NCBI GenBank assembly: GCA_900549045.1
Contig: URNE01000101.1
Span: 1 to 7,609, forward strand
DNA: 7,609 nucleotides
From: an uncultured bacterium
Lineage (GTDB): Bacteria > Verrucomicrobiota > Lentisphaeria > Victivallales > UBA1829
Reading direction: 5' to 3'
Position 1 is the stretch's first letter; each line of letters starts with the position of its first letter. The notes below the pieces were generated by a model. That model was not told the origin of the DNA and did not search any database. It was given only the letters and a program-made list of their open reading frames with translations. Below are positions 1 to 5,561 of this stretch, in pieces. The translations under genes were made by a program, and so were the position numbers.

Positions 1-780
1 GTGACCATGAAGACGGTATCCGCGCTCAGCGAGACTCTCGAACAGAAAGGTTTCCTGCTCGACATCCTCGCAAGTCACCGCACGTTCCAGGAAGAAAATC
101 TCGCAAAACTCGCGGAAAACTACGCGGGCTTTCTCCTCGGCACCTACCGCCTCGACGCCATGACCGTTGCCGAACTCGACAAACTCGCGCTTCCGCATCT
201 GTTCGTCAAATCCTATCTGCCGGGACGGGATGATCCCGCAGTCCGCATCGACTTCGCCAAAGCCGGCGCGCTCGTCGCTTCACACCTGATCGAATGCGGC
301 TGCCGCTCCCTCGGGCTTGTCTACCCCGGACGCAACATTCCGATCGCGGCGGAATTCTACGACGGGATCTGTTCAGCCGCGCTCGAAAACGGCGTTACTC
401 TCAAGCGCGAACATGTTTTTGAGACGGAAAGTTATGAAGGAACAAAAGTTGAAAAAGCCGGACTCCGCATCGCGGAACTGGACTCCCGCCCGGACGGAAT
501 CATCGCAGCTTCGGACGACACGGCGGAGACATTGCTGGATGTTTTCCGCCGATGCGGCGTCAAGGTTCCCGCCGATCTCATGCTAACCGGCTGCAACGAC
601 GCCTCGGAACTGGCAAAGCTCACCGTCCCCCCGCTCACCACGGTGCATCTGCCTGTGCGGGAACTCGGACGGCGCGCAGCCGAAACGATAACCGGAATGA
701 TCCGGGGAACCCCCTTCAAAACCGTCATGCTCGAACCGGAACTTATCATCCGCCAAACAACGGAAAGGCATATGAAATGA
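1..780 (+). CDS. LacI-family transcriptional regulator, effector-binding part (5' partial)
   Basis: This is the periplasmic-binding-protein-like sensor domain of a LacI/GalR regulator, which binds a sugar or sugar phosphate and changes DNA binding. Visible signs are the start of the second lobe (ID-F-KAGALVASHLIECGCRSLGLV, about residues 83-107), the PDGIIAASDDTAE segment (164-176) followed by an R-GVKVPADL stretch, and the family-typical tail: PPLTTVHLPVRELGRRAAE (210-228), then LEPELIIRQTT. LacI proteins are usually about 340 aa. Only 259 codons are present and the helix-turn-helix region is absent, so the GTG at base 1 is almost certainly an internal Val codon and the true start lies upstream. 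Its TGA overlaps the next ATG (ATGA), suggesting a cotranscribed, possibly self-regulated operon. The inducer cannot be read from the sequence. Confidence 0.9.
   Translation: MTMKTVSALSETLEQKGFLLDILASHRTFQEENLAKLAENYAGFLLGTYRLDAMTVAELDKLALPHLFVKSYLPGRDDPAVRIDFAKAGALVASHLIECGCRSLGLVYPGRNIPIAAEFYDGICSAALENGVTLKREHVFETESYEGTKVEKAGLRIAELDSRPDGIIAASDDTAETLLDVFRRCGVKVPADLMLTGCNDASELAKLTVPPLTTVHLPVRELGRRAAETITGMIRGTPFKTVMLEPELIIRQTTERHMK
762..768 (+). promoter_or_regulatory. Ribosome binding site for the DUF5107 gene
   Basis: The purine run GGAAAGG lies inside the last codons of the regulator, 8 bases before the ATG at 777. It favours that start over the ATG at 772, which is in the regulator's frame, and over longer in-frame extensions inside the regulator gene. 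Confidence 0.6.
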
Positions 781-1976
781 AAACGACTCTCACCTTCACA
801 AAAAAACAGATTTCCGGAACTCCGGTCGGACCCGCCAGCCGCTTTCCGGCGCTGCGCGACCCGATCAAGTCCACCATCGAAGCCCGTCTGGATGAAGACG
901 ACGGCCTGTTTGTCAACTACGGCATGTTCTCCGACTCCCTCCCCTACACCATGCAGGATGACTACGACCTCAGTCAGAAGCAGATGCTCGTATTCGATTC
1001 CGCAATTCTCGAAAACGATTTTCTGCGCGCCGAATTCGTTCTCCCGCTCGGCGGACGCCTCTGGAGCCTGTTCGACAAGACCGCCGGACGCGAACTGCTG
1101 ACCGCAAACACCGAATTCCGCCCCTGCAATCTCGCCATCCGCAACGCATGGTTCGCAGGCGGCGTCGAATTCAACTGCGGACGGCGCGGACACGACGTAA
1201 ACACATGCTCCCCGCGCTTTGCGGCGGAACTCGACGATCCGGACTTCGGCCCCGTCCTGCGAATCTACGACTACAGCCGCGACCGCGAAACTCCGTTTCA
1301 GATTGACTTCCTCCTTCCGGAAGATTCGCGCTTTCTGTTTGCCCGCGGACGCATCTTCAACCCTTCCGAACACATAGTCCCCATGTACTGGTGGAGCAAC
1401 ATCGCGGCTCCCATGACGCCCGGATGCCGCGTCGTCGTCCCCGCAATGGAAACGTATCTCAACAAATACGATCAGGGCTCGCACTTCCTCACGAAAACAA
1501 CCATGCCGGACGGAGAGGGATTCGACCAGACCTATCCCGAAAACTTCCCCTTTGTCCGCGACCATTTCTACAACATTCCCGCGGAATCGCGCAAGTATGA
1601 AGCGCTCTTCAACCGCGACGGCTCCGGCTTCATTCATCTCTCCACAAAGCGGCTCCAGGGACGCAAGCTCTTCGTCTGGGGCAAAACCTCCGGCGGGGCG
1701 AACTGGCAGAGAAAACTGCTCGGTCCCGGCGTTCAGGATTATCTGGAGCTTCAGGCGGGGCTCGCAAAGACTCAGCAGGAGTGTCTCCCAATGCCGCCGC
1801 GGACCGCGTGGGAATGGCTCGAAGCATACGGCGGAATCCAGGCGGAACCCGCGGACGTCTTCGGTTCCTGGGAACATGCCGTCCGCAGCGTTACCGCTCT
1901 TGCGGATGAACTCCTCCCCGAACCGGAGATGGACAACATGCTCCTCCGCACCCGTCCCCTCGTCCTACGCCGATGA
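777..1976 (+). CDS. DUF5107-domain protein, N-terminal beta-sandwich part
   Basis: A 399-aa protein matching, by recall of the family, the N-terminal region of DUF5107 proteins, which are often found with sugar-metabolism genes. The hallmarks are LPLGGRLWSLFDKTAGRELL (89-108), AIRNAWFAGGVEFN (120-133), MYWWSNIAAP (203-212), LFVWGKTSGGANWQ (298-311), YLELQAGLAKTQ-E-LPMPP (322-341) and TAWEWLEAYG (343-352). The LGGR-WSLFDK-GRELL pattern is like that of galactose-mutarotase-fold beta-sandwiches, so a carbohydrate ligand is likely; I know of no firmly assigned reaction for it. There is no signal peptide, so it is probably cytoplasmic. The ATG at 777 overlaps the regulator's stop and has a good ribosome binding site. 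Full-length relatives, as I recall them, continue into a helical TPR region; here a TGA ends the frame and the TPR-like part follows in the same frame. The gene may therefore be truncated, or one half of a split pair. Confidence 0.8.
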   Translation: MKTTLTFTKKQISGTPVGPASRFPALRDPIKSTIEARLDEDDGLFVNYGMFSDSLPYTMQDDYDLSQKQMLVFDSAILENDFLRAEFVLPLGGRLWSLFDKTAGRELLTANTEFRPCNLAIRNAWFAGGVEFNCGRRGHDVNTCSPRFAAELDDPDFGPVLRIYDYSRDRETPFQIDFLLPEDSRFLFARGRIFNPSEHIVPMYWWSNIAAPMTPGCRVVVPAMETYLNKYDQGSHFLTKTTMPDGEGFDQTYPENFPFVRDHFYNIPAESRKYEALFNRDGSGFIHLSTKRLQGRKLFVWGKTSGGANWQRKLLGPGVQDYLELQAGLAKTQQECLPMPPRTAWEWLEAYGGIQAEPADVFGSWEHAVRSVTALADELLPEPEMDNMLLRTRPLVLRR

Positions 1977-1985
1977 AAGATAAGT

Positions 1986-2705
1986 ATGCACGGAAACCGA
2001 GCCACCTCGCTCGCCGAAAAGGAACTAGCAGACAAAGTTGCTCCGCAACTGGATTGCTTTCAGACAGGTACGGACGAAAAAGAGTGGGTGGACCTCTGTT
2101 CCGGAAGAATGGATGATGAACCGCCGCGCTCCTTCCAGGTCAGCCCCGAATGGATTCCCAGACTTCAGCAGGCTCCGGAGTGCTGGAAAAAACATTATCA
2201 TCTTGCGCTCTGTCACTTCCGGGCGCACGACGAGGAGCGGCTCGAAAAACATTCGCTCCGCGCGCTGAAACTCGCCCGCAACGCATGGACTCTGCATCTG
2301 CGGGCAAACGTTCTGCTCCGTGCGAAAACAGATACAAAAAGAGCGTTGAACATGCTCACCGAAGCGGCGCTTCTTCCGGAAGCGGACGCCTATCTGGTCA
2401 AGGAGACAGCGAAACTGCTGGTCATTCATGGGGAATACAGCGCGATGCTTGATTTTTATCATGCACTTCCGCAGGAACACCGGATGCGCCCGACCGTCCG
2501 TCTGCAGTACGCGGCCGCGCTGTTCCGGACGGGAAATCCGCAGGAAGCACTCGATATTCTGACCGGAAACGGCGGACTCGAACTGCCCGATGCGCGCGAG
2601 GGCGACATCATGATCTCGCATCTGTACCTGGATATTCTCAAAGCGCTCGGGCTGACCGAAGCGCAGTGTCCGATGCCGCCGAAAATTGATTACCGCACAA
2701 AATAA
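1986..2705 (+). CDS. TPR-like helical protein, probable detached C-terminal half of a DUF5107 protein
   Basis: A 239-aa, mainly helical protein. Residues about 68-98 (CWKKHYHLALCHF through HSLRALKLA), 100-130, 134-160 and 168-196 look like successive degenerate TPR helix pairs. The last of these, YAAALFRTGNPQEALDIL (175-192), is the clearest single repeat. Features I associate with the C-terminal part of full-length DUF5107 proteins are a PP-SF-V-PEW stretch (46-56), HYHLALCHF and, near the end, LELPDAREGD--ISHLYLDI. TPR repeats usually mediate protein contacts, so it may pair with the upstream beta-sandwich protein. It lies in the same frame as that gene, 9 bases past its TGA. There is no strong ribosome binding site (only AAAGA-like purines), so translation would rely on reinitiation, TGA readthrough or a start further inside. 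It could be a separate working subunit or the remnant of a nonsense-mutated gene. Confidence 0.65.
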   Translation: MHGNRATSLAEKELADKVAPQLDCFQTGTDEKEWVDLCSGRMDDEPPRSFQVSPEWIPRLQQAPECWKKHYHLALCHFRAHDEERLEKHSLRALKLARNAWTLHLRANVLLRAKTDTKRALNMLTEAALLPEADAYLVKETAKLLVIHGEYSAMLDFYHALPQEHRMRPTVRLQYAAALFRTGNPQEALDILTGNGGLELPDAREGDIMISHLYLDILKALGLTEAQCPMPPKIDYRTK

Positions 2706-2728
2706 AACAGCTTTACAGAAACAACCGA

Positions 2729-2733
2729 AAGGA
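2729..2733 (+). promoter_or_regulatory. Ribosome binding site for the isomerase gene
   Basis: AAGGA, 8 bases before the ATG at 2742, in the 36-base gap after the TPR-like gene. This is the largest gap in the plus-strand operon. I see no promoter, palindrome or terminator in the gap. Confidence 0.7.
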
Positions 2734-2741
2734 TTTGAAAA

Positions 2742-3584
2742 ATGAAGATCGGCATTCTGATTGATTCGTTCCGCGTCCCCCTGCGGGAAGCCATGCGGAA
2801 AGCCGCTGCCATGCAGGTTTCCGGAGTTCAGTGTTATGCAAATGCGGAGATTCTGAACGGCGACCGCGCCGGACTCCGCCGCTATGCAGAGGAACTCGGT
2901 CTTGAAATCTCCGCTCTCGTCGCAGAACTCGGCGGATACGGTTTTCAGGATGAAAAGGAAAATCCGGGAAAACTCGAACGCATGAAACAGGTTTTCGATG
3001 CCGCAGTCGAACTCGGCGCAAAGGTCGTCACCGGTCACATCGGCGTTCTTCCCCGCGACCCGACAGCCCCGCGGTACGGCGTCATGCTGAACGCGCTCAC
3101 CGCACTCGGACGCGCCGCAAAAGAACGCGGAATCGTCTTCGGCATCGAAACCGGCCCGGAAGATCCGGAACAGCTGGCGGAGTTCCTCAAGAAAACCGAC
3201 GGCGGAGTCGGCGTCAACCTCGACCCGGCAAACCTCGTCATGGTCCGGAACGTCTCACCCGTCCGCGCGGTTGAAATTCTCCGCCCGTGGATCGTCTACA
3301 CGCACGCCAAAGACGGTCTGCATCACCGGGACTGCGACGCCGAACAGGTCTACGACGCCTTTGCGCGCGGCGGCTTTGAACAGCTCCAGAAGGAAACCGG
3401 GCTTCTGTTTGAAGAGACTCCGCTCGGTGCGGGCTCCGTCGATTTTCCGTCTTACCTCCGCGCGCTGAACGCCGTCGGATTCGACGGCTATCTGACCATT
3501 GAGCGCGAAACCGGAGCCGATCCCGACGCGGATATCCGGCTTGCCGTTGATTTCCTGAAAAATCAGATTCACAACCTTAAATGA
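2742..3584 (+). CDS. Sugar phosphate isomerase/epimerase (xylose-isomerase-like TIM barrel)
   Basis: A 280-aa protein of the normal length for the AP_endonuc_2 / xylose-isomerase-like TIM-barrel superfamily, whose members isomerise or epimerise sugars and inositols with a divalent metal. The strand-end residues expected to bind the metal are visible: Glu136 in FGIETGPED, Asp161 in GVNLDPANL, His188 in VYTHAKDG and Glu254 in YLTIERE. His99 in VTGHIG is a further typical active-site position. The N-terminus MKIGILIDSF is a classic first strand, and the C-terminus ends with AVDFLKNQ, the usual last helix. It has no signal peptide. It sits between the TPR-like and GH-like genes of the operon, 10 bases before the latter. 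The exact substrate cannot be predicted; many relatives in sugar-degradation clusters act on unusual or oxidised sugars. The fold assignment is firm and the reaction is inferred. Confidence 0.88.
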   Translation: MKIGILIDSFRVPLREAMRKAAAMQVSGVQCYANAEILNGDRAGLRRYAEELGLEISALVAELGGYGFQDEKENPGKLERMKQVFDAAVELGAKVVTGHIGVLPRDPTAPRYGVMLNALTALGRAAKERGIVFGIETGPEDPEQLAEFLKKTDGGVGVNLDPANLVMVRNVSPVRAVEILRPWIVYTHAKDGLHHRDCDAEQVYDAFARGGFEQLQKETGLLFEETPLGAGSVDFPSYLRALNAVGFDGYLTIERETGADPDADIRLAVDFLKNQIHNLK

Positions 3585-3598
3585 AAAACTTCAAATGA
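3581..3598 (+). other. Five-codon ORF bridging the isomerase stop and the GH-like start
   Basis: ATG AAA AAC TTC AAA TGA. Its ATG overlaps the isomerase TGA (3582-3584) and its own TGA (3596-3598) overlaps the ATG of the next gene at 3595, making two ATGA overlaps in a row. No ribosome binding site precedes the ATG at 3595. The arrangement could pass a terminating ribosome on to the downstream start. It may also be chance in an A-rich junction, or a small duplication of the ATGAAAA motif seen on both sides. Encoding a functional peptide is unlikely. Confidence 0.35.
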
Positions 3599-5520
3599 AA
3601 ATTGAAAACAGTTTTTACGCCGTCGAACTGGACGAACAGCTCCGTCTCACACTCACGGACAAACGTTTCGGCGGAATCTGGAACAGCAATGCACCGTTTC
3701 AGCTCCGCTACGGACACTGCTGGGATTTTCCCCTGCGCGAACATGCGGAACATTCCGTGGAATGCGAAAACGGAACCATGCGGATCCGCTTCCGCAAACT
3801 CGACTGTTTTGCACGCTTCAAAGAGAATCAGTACCGCCGTCCGCTCAATGTTCCGGATTTTCTTTTTGAATTTGAAATCCTACTGGAAGAAGAGTCCGCG
3901 GTCTTCGCAGTCAACCGGATCGAAAATCTGGAAGAAGAAGACATCACACTCACCTTCCCGAACCGTCTGCTCCGCTTCTCCAGCGGCGAACGCGTGAAGT
4001 GTCCGGTTCCCTGCGGATACGGCGCACAGCTAACCTTCCCCGAATCCCGGCGCGAGGAATTCGACATGACCGCCGCCGGAAGCCTGAACATGACCTTTTT
4101 CGGCATTCTTCCGGAAAAGAAAGCCGGACTTGCCGTTCATATCAAAGACTACTGCGATATGAACGTGCATGCGGAAGTCAACGTTGTCCCCGGCGAAGTC
4201 TCGTTCTCTCCCGTGTTTGATTTCAATGCGCTGGTTTCCAACTACCGCCGCGAACTCCGGCTGACCGCCATGCCCGCGGGCAGTGATTACAACCGGCTGG
4301 CGAAATGGTATCGCGGAATCGTGAAATCCGAAGGACGGTTCGTCTCCCTCAAAGAGAAAATTGCGCGGAGTCCGGAAGTTGAAAAACTGGTCGGCGCGGT
4401 GATCTGGAAACATGACGTCTACGCCACGCGCACCGCTCCGGTTCCGCACTCCTGGAGTTATTTTGCAACCGCTCCTGAACGCAAGTCTCAGGAAGGCCTC
4501 GCCGCGAACTGGACCGCATACGAAATTTTCGATACGGCGAAAGCGAACGGATTCGACCGCGTCTGCGTCTACAACGCCGGATGGAACCGTGGCGGCTACG
4601 ACAGCATGTATCCGACACGCCTTCCGCCGAATCCCGAACGCGGAACAGAAGCGGAATTCCGCGCCGCCGCCGAGTACGCGCATTCCCTCTCCGAAGGCTA
4701 TATCTTCTCCGTCCACGACAACTATTACGAATGCTACCGGAACAGTCCGGAGTTTCCCGAAGAGAAGATTTCCCGCGATGAATCGGGCGCTTTGCGGCGC
4801 GGAGGGATCTGGCGCGGCGGACGCGCCTGGCATCTCTGCTCCGATTTTTCACTTGAATACGCGGAGCGCGATCTGCCGCGGATTGCGGAACTGACCGGAC
4901 GCGGCAGCATCTATCTGGATGTCTTCGGTTCCGCGGTTCCGCTCTCCTGTTTTCATCCGGAACACCGCCACGGACAGCGGGAGGATTACGCAAGCCGCCG
5001 CAAAGTTCTGAAATTAGCCAAACAGATTTTCGGCTCGGTGGCGACAGAGCAGAGTCCGCACGAATACTGCGCGGACATCGTCGATCTCGGCGCGTTCTGT
5101 CCGGTCGGCGGAACGTTCCTGCCGCAGTGCCGTCTGCCGCTGATTCCGGTTCCGCTCTGGCAGCTGGTCTTCCACGATTCCGTGCTCAACTACACCGCGG
5201 ATTCCGAATCCTACGGAATCGGCGAAGGAGAATATCCGGCATACTGCGCGCTCTATGCGCTCCTTCCGACCGGATTCGATGCGGAAAGTCTGAAGCACTC
5301 CCGTGAAATGCGCGGGACCTTCACGGCGGAAATGCTCCGCCACGAGTTCCTGACGGAGCCGGAATTTGACGGACGGCGCCTGCACGCGGTCGCCCGCACC
5401 GTTTTTTCGGACGGAACCGTCGTCACCGCCAACATCGGCTGCGCACCGTTCACGCTCAAAGACGGACGCACGCTGGGAACGAACGAATATTTCACCGAAC
5501 GGGACGGAAACATTTTATAA
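3595..5520 (+). CDS. Putative glycoside hydrolase: beta-sandwich plus TIM barrel, family not assigned
   Basis: A 641-aa protein I cannot place in a characterised family. Residues 1-225 look like an all-beta N-terminal domain. After a helical linker, 262-560 read as a barrel: VGAVIWKHD (266-274), FDRVCVYNAGWNRGGYDSMYP (320-340), GYIFSVHDNYYE (368-379), SIYLDVFGS (438-446), VATEQSPHE (482-490) and IPVPLWQLVFHDSVLNY (517-533). The last 60 residues look like a small beta domain. The layout recalls GH101/GH129 and DUF5696-type enzymes; by analogy Asp442 (YLDVFG) and Glu485 (ATEQ) are candidate nucleophile and acid/base. There is no signal peptide, so it probably acts on imported oligosaccharides or glycosides. 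The start at 3595 lacks a ribosome binding site and is likely coupled to upstream translation. It is last in the operon. The fold and enzyme class are inferred. Confidence 0.6.
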   Translation: MKIENSFYAVELDEQLRLTLTDKRFGGIWNSNAPFQLRYGHCWDFPLREHAEHSVECENGTMRIRFRKLDCFARFKENQYRRPLNVPDFLFEFEILLEEESAVFAVNRIENLEEEDITLTFPNRLLRFSSGERVKCPVPCGYGAQLTFPESRREEFDMTAAGSLNMTFFGILPEKKAGLAVHIKDYCDMNVHAEVNVVPGEVSFSPVFDFNALVSNYRRELRLTAMPAGSDYNRLAKWYRGIVKSEGRFVSLKEKIARSPEVEKLVGAVIWKHDVYATRTAPVPHSWSYFATAPERKSQEGLAANWTAYEIFDTAKANGFDRVCVYNAGWNRGGYDSMYPTRLPPNPERGTEAEFRAAAEYAHSLSEGYIFSVHDNYYECYRNSPEFPEEKISRDESGALRRGGIWRGGRAWHLCSDFSLEYAERDLPRIAELTGRGSIYLDVFGSAVPLSCFHPEHRHGQREDYASRRKVLKLAKQIFGSVATEQSPHEYCADIVDLGAFCPVGGTFLPQCRLPLIPVPLWQLVFHDSVLNYTADSESYGIGEGEYPAYCALYALLPTGFDAESLKHSREMRGTFTAEMLRHEFLTEPEFDGRRLHAVARTVFSDGTVVTANIGCAPFTLKDGRTLGTNEYFTERDGNIL

Positions 5521-5532
5521 TCAGTTGAACCG

Positions 5533-5561
5533 TACGATTATTCCGCTTTGGAATAATCGTA
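5533..5561. terminator. Perfect inverted repeat at the convergent gene junction, possible bidirectional terminator
   Basis: Arms 5533-5544 (TACGATTATTCC) and 5550-5561 (GGAATAATCGTA) pair perfectly over 12 bp around the 5-base loop GCTTT. A G-T and then a C-G pair can extend the stem by two. It lies 13 bases past the GH-like stop, and it also contains the last codons and TAA of the minus-strand esterase. There is no U-tract on either side, so a classic intrinsic terminator is not shown; it may instead block converging transcription or protect 3' ends. Confidence 0.45.

Noticed and set aside
1..780. GTG at base 1 as the true start of a short regulator
   Set aside because: The protein begins inside the sensor domain; the DNA-binding region needed for a LacI-type regulator must lie upstream, so the GTG is a window-edge effect.
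432..1877. 481-codon open frame on the minus strand across the regulator and the DUF5107 gene
   Set aside because: It is antisense to two well-supported coding regions, crosses their junction and shows no recognisable domain. Long antisense frames are expected opposite GC-rich codons.
1974..2013. Selenocysteine insertion at the TGA, with a small stem at 1998-2002/2009-2013 downstream
   Set aside because: The stem is only 5 bp and not well placed or shaped for a bacterial SECIS. Nothing suggests a redox Cys at this position, and no selenium genes are visible.
2025..3038. 337-codon minus-strand open frame opposite the TPR-like and isomerase genes
   Set aside because: Antisense to supported genes, with low-complexity Phe/Arg/Cys-rich composition and no motif.
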